From Tipula vernalis (lineage: Eukaryota; Arthropoda; Insecta; Diptera; Tipulidae), in the NCBI GenBank assembly GCA_958295665.1, contig OY282560.1:209172420-209236419 (forward strand): 64,000 nucleotides of DNA. The letters run 5' to 3'. The notes beneath the pieces are model-generated. The model was not told where the DNA came from and did no database searches. It saw only the letters and a list, made by a program, of their open reading frames with translations. Shown here piece after piece: positions 33,045 to 44,790 of this stretch. Position numbers and translations under genes: made by a program. Position 1 is the stretch's first letter. Each line of letters opens with the position of its first letter.

Positions 33045-36000
33045 TTATGTTTGGTTTTTTTTAGTTTCCACCGAACTAATTAAGTTATTTACCGATATAA
33101 AATGTTTATCCCAACTGGTTTTAATTTGATACACACATTGTTGTATAAACATCCAAATTGCTTCCGCCGCCGTAGGATACTTCGAGTTCGTAATTTGAAA
33201 AAGTTTGAAACATAAATCGACGGCTTTGATAGGGGTACCAATTAGATATAGTTGGCCATCGATATAAATATATCCCACTGGATTGCTGTCCCCGAGTATT
33301 ATAGGCAATGGCTGAAGAGTCTCTTTTAAGCTTTCAATTTTATCCTTTATCTCCTGAATTTTCCGATGCATATGTGTTATATCCTGAAAAATAAACATAT
33401 AGTTTATATAGTTTACAGTTTATACATGAGAGAGACTGGTTTGTGTTTAATTAACCATTTTCAGTGAAAAATTATAAAATATACACTAAAATAATACATA
33501 AAATAAATAATAAATAAAAATACGCATTTTTAAATCAAAAACTTTTATATTAAGCCAAGCAAATCGACTAAAGCGTAAAATAAATTTTATTTCATAAAAT
33601 ATTATTCTAACATTTAAAAAAAAGGGTTTTTAGTAACTTTACATAAAGATACGCTCTTTGTAGCGAAAAATCATTTTGTAGTAGAAATGTTAGTAGTGCA
33701 ATTTTATGAATAATATATTCCTGCGGCCCTATTCTGGTAGTTCCCATCCATTTTTCAATTTATATATATACAATATGTATGTCAATGTGTATTAAACAGC
33801 TCCTTTTAGATAAACTTAAGATTATTGAAATTTATTATTCCACTGCAACCAGTGAAACCATTTTCAGTGGTTTAAAACCTATTAACCAATTACAAAATAT
33901 ATGTAAGAAACATACTAAAATAATTGAAAATAATCATTTTACATTTTAAAACCTTTATATTAATCGAATCAAACTAATTAAAATTTATGGCTTTTAATTA
34001 GTTTGCTTCAGTGGCCCTTAATACTTTTATAAGGAAAAAACAACCGCCAACATTTCTATAAAATTTAAATTTTTATTTACCCATTTGAGAAAATTATCGT
34101 AGTGAGCTTTGAATTTCCATGTACAGAACATTAACAAAGCAACCTTGATTATACAAAGCCATAGTCTAAAAAACGAAGCTTTTATAAAGGAATTAGAAAC
34201 GAGGAAAAAACCAAACTTTTCATAGTAAAACACACAAAACATATGGGAAATCACTTTTTTTCCTAAGGCAAATTTTTAAATGAAAACGTTACAAATTCTT
34301 AATTATGATTTTTGAAATATTTTCATAAATGTTTGAATTTCAACCCATATGAAGATCGTTTAAGTAAATCGTTTTCATTTTCTTGTAATATTGATTTATT
34401 TAAACCAAAATTTAATAAAAATTTCATAACAACAACATTCTGGTCATATTGAAATAAAAGCTTACTACAATTCGTTTGGCCATTCAGTCAATATACATTA
34501 CATAGATGGCAGTGATGGCCGTAAAAATTTGGTAAAATTGTACCAAAAATTACCACCTTGGGCAATTTCAAGTTCAAAAATGGTAGGAAAAGCAAAAGAA
34601 AGTCACGAATTGTTAATAAGTGTGATAGTTTTGTGATTAAATAATTTATTTTCGTATTTTTCTGTAAATATTTTAGACATCTTACGTACACTAGTAAAAA
34701 TAAAGATGAATTTAGCAAGTATTATTTTAATTCGTCAGAGCCAACTTTGATGTATTTTTCAAAATGAAAGTTCGAAAAATATATTTTAGAAATAATTTAA
34801 TTTTAACATTTCTGCAATTAATATTTACTTAATACCAATATAGCCTTCTGGTAAATTGTTGTTAAAGATATGTAGAAAACTTTTATATAAACAATTTATA
34901 ATATTTTTGCTTTTTTCATTGAAAAACTTGAAGCTAACAAACACCATTTTTACTATGGATTCCTATGGAAATCAGTGAAAAGTTATACCACTAAAAAAGC
35001 TTCTAAAAAATACGTCATTTGTATTATGGCTCTATACTCTAGAAGGCTCTGACATTAATCGTCACAGTAAAATAAGCGAAAATAATACCAGACTATTCAA
35101 TAATTAACAATAAAACAATTCGTTTTCTCAATTCTCCTGTAACTACCAGAATAGGGCCACTGAAGCAAACTAATTAAAAGCCGTAAATTTTAATTAGTTT
35201 GATTCGATTAATATAAAGGTTTTAAAATGTAAAAGGATTATTTTCAATTATTTTAGTATGTTTCTTACATACATTTTGTAATTGGTTAATAGGTTTTAAT
35301 CCACTGAAAATGGTTTCACTGGTTGCAGTGGAATAATAAATTTCAATAATCTTAAGTTTATCTAAAAGGAGCTGTTTAATACACATTGACATACATATTG
35401 TATATATATAAATTAAAAAATGGATATAAATTTTTGCTTAGGATATGACTTAAATGACGAGAACATGTAAGATCTATGCCTAGTAGATATAAAATAACCC
35501 TCTGGCGACGTAAGCTAAAGCGGCAACATTTAGTCGTGCCAACGAAAAAACAAAAATGTTCGGTCAATATCTAGAAAGTAAATTTTTTGAGATTTGTGAA
35601 CTTGCACTGACCTCAAAAAGTGGGTCATCAGACTATATAGTTATTTTATCCTTGGTTGATAAGGCTTTATATACGGAAATAAAAATATTTGTAAAAATTA
35701 GGAATCTGTGATTATTCAAAAATTATGCAGTTACAAAATGTAAATAATTGTTGTGTACATAATTGTTCAATAACTCGAAGAAGCATTTCTGAGTTTTAAG
35801 AGTGTTTTTATGTTGTCTATAAGGGTATAAAGATGTGAAGGATCTAAGGATATAAATAATCTGAACGATAGAAAATTTGGTCAAATTTATGTAAATAAAG
35901 TTATTTTACATAATGCATTCGTTGGTTTGGGTCTATAATTAATCCGTATCCTAAACAAATAATAAACATTTAAACAAAATGCTTAATTAATTTTACTTAC

Positions 36001-37472
36001 AGTGGCTTTTATAATGAATTGATCCGATATTTCATTTTTAGTTAATTTTAACGATCCTTTTGCTGATCGCTTTCTTCCAAAATTACTGGTAATTAAATAC
36101 GGAAGAAGAAAAAACCCAGTAAGGTCATATGGTGTTGATAAAATTTGCTGCTCAATTAATTTAAAAGAATTGGATTTATCCCGTGATTGTGCGATCTCGA
36201 TCAATATTTTATTTATAATCGGCCAGTTGACGCTCAAATTATTGATTTTATCATTATACACGAACTTAAAATCAATTTCGATTAGATCTTGTAGTAATGT
36301 AGCGCATTTTAATGCCGGAAATTGTAGAAAATACTGAGAGACATTTAAATCCTGGCGGTTTTTAAGCTCTTGTAGCCTGAATGATGTACTATTTTCCCAA
36401 TGATGAATAACCTCGCCATAAGGCTCTATATTCGCTTTCAGGAATTCGAGTGATTTTTGAGAATCGTTATCAATGCTCGTAGAAATATTACCACTAGTAT
36501 GAGGCACTGTGGATTTTTTAATTTTCGAGCGAAGTTTATTGTATGCGCTGTACAATTTTCCGCTACTTAGTTGTTTTGTGTGTGTATTGTATGGGATAAA
36601 ATAAATATTCGCATTCTCCGTTTTAAATATATCGTTGATTTGTTTCGACAATTGCTGCAATCGCTCAGTTGTGATTTTGTAACTACCCGATATATCAAAT
36701 TCTTTCTCAATAATAAGATGGGATAAATCTGTTTGTTGCTTAGCGCCGAGAATCTTGTGACATTCGTAATACGATTTTAATATTCTGCCTTTTGTACACT
36801 CTAAGTACGCAGCGACGTTGAATGGGCTAATGATTTCTATACTGGATGATGCTGGATTATATATCTGTGATTGTTCCTAAGGATTAAAAACTCGTGTTTA
36901 TTTCAGAAATATATTTTTTTTAAATATTTACCCTTGTAATACAAAGGTTTTCTGCATTTTCCAATTCGGAAATTTCTTCAATCAGTTCGGAATTATTGCT
37001 GATCGTACTAGCTGAATTCGATTGCTGCTCTCAAAACGAAAAACAAACAGTTATACATAATATAATCATTATTATATAGAGAAATAGCAACATAATATAA
37101 TAATACTACTAAGTTTAATATATAACCTTAGTTTGTAAAAACCACGAGGTTATTGTTAATTAACCAAAAGTACATCTACAATATTAACAATAAACATTTC
37201 GTACAGGATTATTACCAATTAGTGTTAATATGATTAATTTCAATTACATATGACAATTCTTTATAATTATTTTTTAAACGATTTTATCATAAAACAACAA
37301 TTAAATTCACTTACAAATCACACAATACGGAGCTATTCTAACTGTTTTCAATCACATCCACTTATTTAAAATACTTTAATACACGAGTTTAAGCAAGAAT
37401 TTTTTTTTATTATTAAACAAAATATACAAAACAACTACTTACCTCAACGTTTATAACAGTAATATTATCCAT
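33045..37472 (-). CDS. Partner gene of the CACTA-like transposon, four exons, about 446 aa
   Basis: Exons on the minus strand: 37,472-37,443 (MDNITVINVE), 37,027-36,932, 36,876-36,001 and 33,383-33,045. All donors (GTAAG, GTAAAT) and acceptors (GAGAG, CTTAG, TTCAG) are usable, and every exon is a multiple of three, so phase 0 is kept throughout. Exon 3 (292 codons) contains NPASSSIEIISPFNVAAYLE, HHWENSTSFRLQEL, LQFPALKCATLLQDLIEIDF and DLTGFFLLPYL. Exon 4 encodes YIYIDGQLYLIGTPIKAVDL and FKLFQITNSKYPTAAEAIW. I know similar proteins only as companions of transposases in insects and cnidarians; no function is known. By analogy with plant CACTA partner proteins it might bind subterminal repeats. 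The 2.6-kb last intron contains a large foldback repeat yet the gene remains in frame. Confidence 0.7.
33384..36000 (-). other. Large intron of the partner gene
   Basis: The intron is bounded by donor ACT/GTAAGT at 36,001/36,000 and acceptor TTTTTCAG at 33,384. It is far longer than the other three introns of this gene and owes most of its length to the foldback repeat at 33,727-35,425. No other feature recognised. Confidence 0.6.
33727..35425. mobile_element. Foldback/MITE-like repeat with about 270-bp inverted arms
   Basis: Segment 33,745-34,017 and segment 35,150-35,425 are inverted copies of each other over about 270 bp, more than 90% identical by eye. Both carry CAGTGAAACCATTTTCAGTGG-type and GTAAGAAACATACTAAAATAA-type stretches. 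The 18-mer GGCCCTATTCTGGTAGTT sits at the outer left (33,727) and, inverted, at the inner right border (35,138-35,157). That arrangement suggests two insertions of a family with this end sequence, or one rearranged foldback. The central 1.1 kb is AT-rich and noncoding. Confidence 0.6.
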
Positions 37473-38103
37473 AGTAATTTTAAAATTATATTTTACACAT
37501 GAGAATCAAAATATAAAATAATTATAATTATTTTTTGTATTGTAATATTTTTACCTACAATAAATTTATCCTTTACGCGTGCGCTTATAACCAAAGAACG
37601 TCTGGTACATAATAAAAAAAAATTGGCTATAGTCAAACGGAATAATTAGGCAATGAAAGAGACGCATATAGGTTTTCAATATTTTAATATCTGAAAGAGA
37701 TATGTAAAAAATTGTTGTAAATATATTTATATCTCACACCACAAAACATCTTTTTTCGTGGGATATAAAAATATAATTTAACTTATATATTTTTATAATA
37801 GACAGTTAAATAATTCAACTCTATTAAATATATTTTGAACAGATATGAGTAATATCGTACTACCGTAACTGATCAAAATATTAGTAAACTTAACATTTTA
37901 TTACACTTTTAGGTAATTAAATATCTCTTCGCAATAATATTCACGGGATATGTATTTGGAAGTAGTTTCGTTGTTTCGGATATGTATTATATTTGAATAA
38001 CTTAAGTTTTAATATGTATTCAGATATATTTATATTTAGAGCGGCAAAACGTCATAGATAAGTCAACATAGCTGCTTTGATAAATATATTTTTTTTCAGT
38101 GTA

Positions 38104-39305
38104 CATGTATTTAAAATAACAAAAGTTTTGTAATTTTAGCAAAAAAAGACTCCAATTTGAAATAAAATATGTTTGCCCATTTTTTTTTCTAATGAAATTA
38201 GTAGAATGTGCAGTAATTGAAGATTTTTTCTTTAAAGACTGTTGTAATGTTAAAGTATAAATATCACATAGGCGAAAACAGTATTATTAATAAATTATTA
38301 CTAAAAATATTGGTTAGTACTAAAAAGTTTTGAATTTACACTTGTACATTTGTTTCTCACTTTTATAATAGGTTAAGTTTTAGTTAGGTTTTAAGTTTAG
38401 GTTAAGGGGTCATTTTATTGTTATCAATCTAATTAACCTCAACTTTTGTTAAATGTATAATAATTTTTCAACACTGTAGTAGAACAAACCAATTTACTCA
38501 CAGTGGGCACAGCACCATCTAGGAATGTACCTGTTCGAGCCTATGAGAGTTAAATACATAATCGTAGTTGAGGTTTTCTTATAATCTCCTATAAGAAAAG
38601 CTCAACTTGCTCTCGCACGTATTTTAAATATTTCGAAAACATCCAGCAATGTAGATGAATCCGAAGCTGAATCTGTGAATGTAACACCATTGTCTAAACT
38701 ATCTATCGTCTTGCTCGATGATTTAGAGGTAAAATGTAAAGATTAGTAAAGTTGAATTTAACTATGTAAACTTTGTATATTTTTAATTTTTTAGATTCAA
38801 CCAACACACTAAAACCAAAAATTTGAAGCTGTTGCAACATATTTCTTTTAAAATGCGTCGTTTCAAAATACTTCGCCTACATGAATGACCTAGTGTATTG
38901 CACAATAAAAAATATTGATGTTTGGGAGATTGCTTAAAATTCTGGCTTGTTAAATAATTTGAAACCGATATTCTAGCAGATTGAGGGTTCAACATGTCAG
39001 ATATGTTTGAAATTTTAAATGTTGGTTCAAATATACCACCATTTCTAGGCAACAAAGCCCAATAATCGCCGGGTCTCGCCAACTGGAGAATGCTAATAGA
39101 AAGAGTTACAGGTCGAGCAAAAATAAACAACATTATTTCGGATACCATTCCAATACCTACATATGTGATAATTTACAAATAAGTTTATATTTAATTGTTT
39201 CTTTTTATGTAATTTTCAGCAGCCATTAAAAAATATTTGTTTTAATAATTAAATACTTCTTTTATTACTATTTGAATGTATTGTTCGCGATATTATGTTT
39301 AGCGA
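38104..39305. other. Unassigned, possible coding fragments
   Basis: A plus frame at about 38,590-38,731 (IRKAQLALARILNISK, then DESEAESVNVTPLSKLSIVL) ends at a GTAAAA that could be a donor, so it may be an orphan exon. A 121-codon minus frame at 39,148-38,783 (SISILQLARPGDYWALLPRN) is of unknown nature. I recognise neither. Confidence 0.25.
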
Positions 39306-39309
39306 ACTA

Positions 39310-40290
39310 CCTACCTAACATTATTATTCCTCAACAACCAGGATTTTTCCCTGAAAAACCTAATGCTACTTATCTCACGTAGAATTTGTTTCATTTGTGA
39401 TAAATTCTATTGAAGACGGTAAGCAAGTGGATATAGTGTTTATTGATTTCACGAAAGCGTTTCATAGGAACTCCCTTACGATTATCTTATCTAAACTGCA
39501 GGAAGTAGGAATTCATTCTAATTTACTGAGGGGGATTAAATTCTATTTATGTGACCACGCTCAAATGGTAAAATTGGGCGAATACGTTTCGCTATTACCA
39601 TTAAATGTTACTTTCGGCGATCCTCAACGTATTCATGTCAGGCACCTGTTATTTTTAATTCTTATTAATGATATAAGTAAATGCTTGTTGAAAGCTCAAT
39701 GTTTATTATCTAAGCAGACGATTTGAAAACTGTTAATTCTGCAGAATGTGAATATGATTGTCTAGAACTTCAGGCTGATTTAAATCGTAACAAATTAGAC
39801 CTTTATGTTAATAAGTGTCTTTAAGTTTTGATAGGAAATGGTATTGGAGTGGCAAGGGTAATGAAGATAGTGATTTAGGGATAATATTGGATTACCGCAG
39901 GCAACATATGCTTTGCATATCAAAAAAATCATAATTAAGGCTAGCTCCATGTTAGAATTTATGTTTTGCACGGCCAAAGTATTTACAGATTGCGATATCA
40001 TTAAAATAATGTTTTAGGCCTTAAATCTCATCTGGAATTTGTATCACTAATTTGGTCTCCTGAATGCGAAGTTTGCATTGTATAAGAATTGAAAAAATTC
40101 AGCGGAAGTTCAAGAGATTACGTTGTTTGAGCTCAGGAGGTTCGTTTTCTCTTTTTGCTTTTTAGCATGAATATTGCAACGAAAAACTTAAAGTTCGGAA
40201 TCACAGTTTACTTGACTAAGTATCTCATATAGAACGAATTGCGGAGTTCAAAGCCCGCATGATATAGGTATTGGAAATTTTAATAAATTT
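39310..40290 (+). pseudogene. LINE remnant: reverse transcriptase (jockey/CR1-type), degenerate
   Basis: Motifs in order on the plus strand: PQQPGFFPEKP (start of RT), VDIVFIDFTKAFH, LSKLQEVGIHSNLL, FGDPQRI..HLLFLILINDI (degraded PQGS block), and then, in another frame, ADDLKTVNS with FxADD eroded at its first residue. The thumb follows (DLGIILDYRR, IIKASSMLEFM), ending near EVQEITLFEL at about 40,130. Numerous frame breaks show age. It is head to head with the minus-strand LINE to its right. Confidence 0.65.
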
Positions 40291-40299
40291 TAAAAGTTA

Positions 40300-40588
40300 T
40301 TTGATTAAATGATTGCGCTTTCCAGCTGAGTACGTAGGCTCTTTTCCAGGTTTTAGAAAAGGTATAATTTTCGCCAGTTTCCACGTTTTTGGGAAATATG
40401 TGAGACACAAGCAGTTCATGAATAAGAATCCTTTTATTCATTTAGAAATAGCTTTTGTTCCTGACCGGCGAAAGATCTTTTTAGCGGTGATTTAGCTGTT
40501 TTCTTATTATTTAGATTTTTTATGGTGTTCCAAATTTTCTAGACTGTTTTTCTAGTATAGTTCTAGCTTATGTTGCCATTTAACATTA
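40300..40588 (-). pseudogene. Jockey LINE (family of 18.7 kb), part left of the Gypsy insertion
   Basis: Read on the minus strand: NLNNKKTAKSPLKRSFAGQE, then YFPKTWKLAKIIPFLKPGK, the start of the jockey reverse transcriptase (the 'FPK.WK.AK.IPILKPGK' block). It continues, after the Gypsy insertion, the minus-strand endonuclease part at 44,935-45,675. It is truncated at about 40,300, where the LINE of opposite orientation ends. Confidence 0.65.
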
Positions 40589-40593
40589 ACAAT

Positions 40594-40725
40594 TGTCACG
40601 CTGAAAGCGCTGAATAATAATTGTGCTGTATAGCAACATTGTAAACATAGTACTAGAGAAGTGTAAACTGAAATAATAAATAAAGAGCACTTTTGCTTTA
40701 CGTCTTCAACAATGATGTTTCTACA
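40594..40725 (+). repeat. 5' LTR of the Gypsy element
   Basis: 132 bp, TG...CA ends. It contains an AATAAATAAAG stretch, which could serve as polyadenylation signal, about 50 bp before its end. It differs from the 3' LTR by a single extra T at about 40,694. Confidence 0.93.
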
Positions 40726-40740
40726 TGGTGTCAGAAGTCT
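40726..40740 (+). promoter_or_regulatory. Primer-binding site of the Gypsy element
   Basis: TGGTGTCAGAAGTCT abuts the LTR with no gap and starts with TGG, the complement of a tRNA CCA end. The tRNA species is not determined. Confidence 0.7.
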
Positions 40741-40932
40741 AAAATAAATAAAAAATTAATCGGGAATCATCCGAGTTATTATTTAAATTTTAATAGTGCA
40801 AAATATGAAAATAAACTGATATCGTCATTGTCAAGTTTTTATACAAAGTTTCTCACGAAAACCAACATTCTATATAATCGAAAAAAAAAAAAAAAAGCGA
40901 AACACGTTTCTTTTATTAACAACGAAATAAAG

Positions 40933-41745
40933 ATGGCTGGTGATGAAGAAAACGCAAATGCCGGTGCAAGTTTTTTGAGACCACTGAAATTCTTAAATAT
41001 AAATGGACCGAAGCCGATCACGTGGAAAAATTTCATGCAGCAGTACAAACGGTTTGCTGAGGCTGCGCAACCGAATAAAAAAACAGAATCTATTCAGTTA
41101 GCTACGTTCATGTCATCGCTGGGAATTGATGCAGTAAATATATTTAATTCGTTCAATTTAACAAAAGACGACAGCAAAAATTTAGTTAAAATTCAAGCTA
41201 AATTTAACGAATATTTCGAGCCAAAATTAAATATAACATTTGAACGCTATGAGTTTAACAAAATGGTTCAAGATGAAACATCTTTCGACGAATTTTTAAC
41301 TAAAATCCAGTTAAAAGCAAAGTATTGTGATTTTAAAGATCTCAACGATGATTTGGTTCGTGATAAAATAGTCGTAGGAATTACTAATGGTGCTGTGCGC
41401 AAAAAACTTTTAGAAATAGAAGACCTGACGTTATAGCTAAAGCCATACAAATATGTCGAGTTAGTGAAATAACGACCAAACAACTGAATAAATTCGAAAA
41501 TACACAAATAAAAACAGTAGATAATATATTGTGTAGGAAATATAAAAATAACACAAAACCCGAAAATACATCAAAAAACAGTGCAGTGAGCGAAAAGGTG
41601 AATAAAAGCCGAGTGTGGAACTGTAAACATTGTGGCACAATTCACGGCAGAAAATCTCGTCCAGCTTATCAAAAAACATGTGACAAATGTAAACATAAAG
41701 GCCACTTCGCAAAGTTTTGCTATTCGAAAAAAGTTAACCTCATTG
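40933..41745 (+). pseudogene. Gypsy gag (capsid and zinc knuckle), one frameshift
   Basis: Starts at MAGDEENANAGASFLRPLKF (40,933), the first ATG in a fair context that begins the conserved part; a longer upstream open frame has no support. The capsid region has WKNFMQQYKRFAEA and YFEPKLNITFERYEFNKMVQ, as in Gypsy Gag. A frame change at about 41,436 breaks it; the downstream frame holds two zinc motifs (CKHCGTIHG and CDKCKHKGHFAKFC, a CX2CX4HX4C knuckle, 41,621-41,720). The same frame continues without a stop into the protease, so gag and pol may be expressed as one protein. Confidence 0.75.
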
Positions 41746-42311
41746 GAGATGAAAACCAATCTATTCGAGATGACGCAACCGATTCGGAGTTAGAGAATGA
41801 ATTATCAAACTTTTGCGTAAATTCCACTACGAATAAAGACAACGAAAATAGTTATTATGAAGCTGTCAAGCTAAATGATGCAATTAGCATTAATTTCAAG
41901 CTAGACACCGGAGCGCAGTGTATCGTGCTTCCCAAATCTATTGTTGATAAAATTGGAGTAAAAATCGATGAGTCACATACAAAAAGGATTCTAACGTTCG
42001 GAGACCATCCAATCGATGTAGTGGGGGAAAGTTTAATTGATTGTATAGTGCGAAATAAAAACCATAAACTGAAGTTTATATTGGTAGAGGCAAATGTCAG
42101 CCCAATATTAGGAAAAATTGAATGCGAGAAATTGAAATTGATCGTTAGAGTTTCGGAGATCGAAGAAGCCATTTTTGAGGGTCTGGGGTGTCTAAAGGAT
42201 TATGAGTATGACATAGTTCTTATTGACGATCCAAAATTTCAAATTTTTCCGGCGCGAACATTGGCCATTACACTTCGGGAGGAAACGAAGAAATACATCG
42301 AGGACAGTTAA
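41746..42311 (+). pseudogene. Gypsy aspartic protease region
   Basis: Active site FKLDTGAQCIVLP at about 41,896-41,935 (DTGA, as in retropepsins). ILGKIECEKL, about 60 codons on, is the second conserved block. The frame runs on to 42,311, where it stops a few codons ahead of the reverse transcriptase in another frame. The protease itself looks undamaged. Confidence 0.75.
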
Positions 42312-43083
42312 AGCTGGAGTTTTAATCAAGACTCAAGGAGCTACACCAGCAGTATCACCAATGATGGTAGTTAGGCGAAATGGTAAACTGTGTGTTTGCG
42401 TTGACTTGACGCATGTAAACATAAATATCCTTAGAAGATATCACCCGTTGTGTACAATCGAGGAAATTGCCACTCGAATTCAAAAAGCTAAGTATTTCAC
42501 TCTATTAGACTGCAAAAAGGGGTTTTGGCAAATCCGTGTCTCAGAGAGAACAGAAAAATATTTAGCTATGGCAACACCTTGGGGGCGATATTCGTTCAAA
42601 CGACTACCGTTCGGTTTGGCTTCAGCACCGGAAGTGTTCCAAGACCGAATGAGTCAAATTCAGGAAAAGTTTGAAAACACTGAAGTCCATTGAAAGGACG
42701 ATATACTAATTTACGCCGAGACAAAGGAAAAGCTAAGGGACATTACAAACCGCGTTGTGAGGAAGTTGTATCATGTGGGGCTAAAATTAAATAAAGAAAA
42801 ATGCATTTTCGAGGCTACTGAGATCAAATTCCTCGGACATCGTTTAAATGAAAACGGTCTATCTGCGGATCTGGACAAAATTCAGGCAATCAATAATCTG
42901 AAGGAACCTACTAATAAAAAGGAACTGCAAAGGATATTAGGAATGGTCACATATTTGGGCAAATTCATTGAAAATCTGTCCGGTATAACACAGCCATTGC
43001 GAGCGCTCTTGCACAAGAATGTAGAATTTTTGTGGACGGAGGAACAGGAGGCGGCATTTTTTTTTGAAGTTTTTTTCCGCTAA
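42312..43083 (+). pseudogene. Gypsy reverse transcriptase with a stop at the active site
   Basis: 42,312-42,690 encodes GVLIKTQGATPAVSPMMVV, then KLCVCVDLTHVNINI, FTLLDCKKGFWQI (first catalytic Asp) and PFGLASAPEVFQDRM. A TGA at 42,691-42,693 stands two codons before the DD of the active site (DDILIYAET). The frame then goes on to FLGHRLNENGLS, LQRILGMVTYLGKFI and PLRALLHKNV (thumb). A T-rich stretch at 43,062-43,078 ends the frame. This copy cannot make an active enzyme as read. Confidence 0.8.
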
Positions 43084-43440
43084 AGCGGAGGTCACATTGC
43101 AAGTAGATTCAAGCAGCAAAAGGTTTGGGGCCGTACTTCTGGAAAATGAGCAGCCAGTCGCATACGCACCAAAGGCGTTGACTCCTGCCCACCTAAACTA
43201 TCCATAGATAGAAAAGGAGCCAGAAATTCCATTCATATATATACGGTAAGAGGCTGACTATAGAGTCTGACCATAAACCTTTGGAAATAATCTACCGAAA
43301 GCCAATTCATACGGCACCACAAAGATTGCAACAAATCTTGTTTGACGTCATGCCTTATTCACCAAACATAAATTATAAAAAAGGGACGAGTCTTTATATC
43401 GCAGACACTTTAAGTCGGGATTGCAAGAACAGCATAGATG
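43084..43440 (+). pseudogene. Gypsy RNase H region
   Basis: Reads LQVDSSSKRFGAVLLENEQP (first acidic residue), then VAYAPKALTPAHLNYP and, after two frame changes, RLTIESDHKPLEIIYRKPIH and YIADTLSRD. The order is that of Gypsy RNase H. At least three breaks. Confidence 0.7.
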
Positions 43441-43559
43441 CAGATGAAGAGGAGTTACAGGTTCATATAGTATTGAACATGACAAATAAAGCGTTTAAAT
43501 ACATGATTTCTTCAACGGAAGAAGATGTAAAACTTCAAAGCTTAATTTCAGTGGTACTG

Positions 43560-44696
43560 AACGGATGGCCAAACAACCAAAAAGAAGTACCTGCTAATGT
43601 AAAGCATTATTGGAAATTTCGGGAAAGTGTCTCAGATTGGCCCGTGAAAACGTTTACTGGAAAAGTATGAGTAATGATATCATCAAATATATACGCAAAT
43701 GTAGCATCTGCCAGTCTATTCAACCATCAAAACCTTCCCAGTCTACCGTTTGAAATAGTAGGAGTAGATATTTTCTATTTCCAGGAACAAGAATATTTGT
43801 TACTGGCCGATAGTTGTTCCGGATTCTTCGACTTTGAAAAATTGAAGCATAGCACAACTGGTGAGGTCATCAAGAAGCTCAAGTCCTGGTTCTCTGTGCA
43901 CGGTATACCAGTCACTATCGAAAGTGATAATGGACTCCAATTTCCCAGCAAAGAATTCAGAGATTTTGTGAGAGACTGGTCGATAAATCATCGCACATCA
44001 TCGCCTTATTATCCAAGATCAAACGGATTAAGTGAGCGATAGGTACAGATAGCGAAAAATATGTTGAAAAAATGTGCTAAGGATAGCTCAGACATACATT
44101 TGGCGTTGTTAAATTATCGCAACGCACCGAGAAACAACGAATTAGGTTCGCCTAATCAACGTTTGTTGAGTAGAAATATCAGATCGATGTTACCGGTTAC
44201 CGTAACAAAAGTAACACCGAAAATTGTTGAGTATGACGTTAAAAAAGAGTTGACAAGAATTCGAAAAAATCAAAAAGTTTATGCTGACCAGAAAACAAAA
44301 GTTTCTAAAGAATTTAGCCCTGGAGAAAAAGTTCGTGTACAGGTTGGTCACCGTAAATGGATCGGAGCAACAGTTGAAAGCTCTACGGATTATCCGCGTT
44401 CATATAATATTCGTGCCAACAACGGAAAATCATATCGTCGCAACACTATTCACATTCATAAAACGAAAGCAGAAATTAAACAGGAACGCAAGTTAGCCAT
44501 AGATAGCAGTCCAAACACTTCAAGCATACCAGATCACGAGGGCACATTTCGAATAACAAGCAATAATAGTATCCAGCCGAGGATGCAATCTCAGTTGAAT
44601 AACTCTCCAACATCAAATAACGGTGAGGCCATCCGGCATACAGTTACAACAAGGTATGGAAGAATTATAAAACCACCACAACGATTAGATTTATAA
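43560..44696 (+). pseudogene. Gypsy integrase and C-terminal region
   Basis: The tail of the zinc-binding domain (IRKCSICQSIQPSKPSQ, near 43,690) is followed in another frame by the core: D in VGVDIF (43,765), D in ESDNGLQF (43,925) and E in SNGLSER (44,035). A TAG directly follows the last motif (44,041). The C-terminal frame 44,061-44,696 has YRNAPRNNELGSPNQ, a typical GPY-like region with basic residues, and ends TTRYGRIIKPPQRLDL shortly before the purine tract. Confidence 0.75.
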
Positions 44697-44790
44697 AGTA
44701 GTTTTTAAAAACAAACCTTAATTGAACTAACGGGTTAATTGAAATTTAAAAAAAAAAAAAAGGGCATAGGGTGTATTTGTTTAAATTAAT

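Larger units (their letters stand above)
29934..38101 (-). mobile_element. Complete CACTA/EnSpm-like DNA transposon with two genes
   Basis: The left end reads CACTGAGAGAAATTATATC and the right end, reverse-complemented, CACTGAAAAAAAATATATT; both are flanked by TA, which would be the target duplication or palindrome. CACTG/CACTA ends are typical of the EnSpm/CACTA group. The motif AGAGATAT / ATATCTC stands three times within 430 bp of the left end (about 30,057, 30,214, 30,355) and three times within 410 bp of the right end (about 37,696, 37,728, 37,921), as subterminal repeats would. Both genes are on the minus strand: the partner gene near the right end, the transposase towards the left. Without the intronic repeat the element would be about 6.5 kb. 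Nothing in the coding parts is broken. Confidence 0.75.

Noticed and set aside
38355..38420. TTAGG-containing stretch as telomeric repeat
   Set aside because: Only a few irregular TTAGG among TTAAG and TTTAGG; no tandem array.
40693..40932. N-terminal extension of Gypsy gag from 40,693
   Set aside because: It would begin inside the 5' LTR and cross the primer-binding site; the start at 40,933 is better.
41268..41759. Minus-strand frames opposite gag-pol of the Gypsy element
   Set aside because: Shadows of the coding strand with no family motif.
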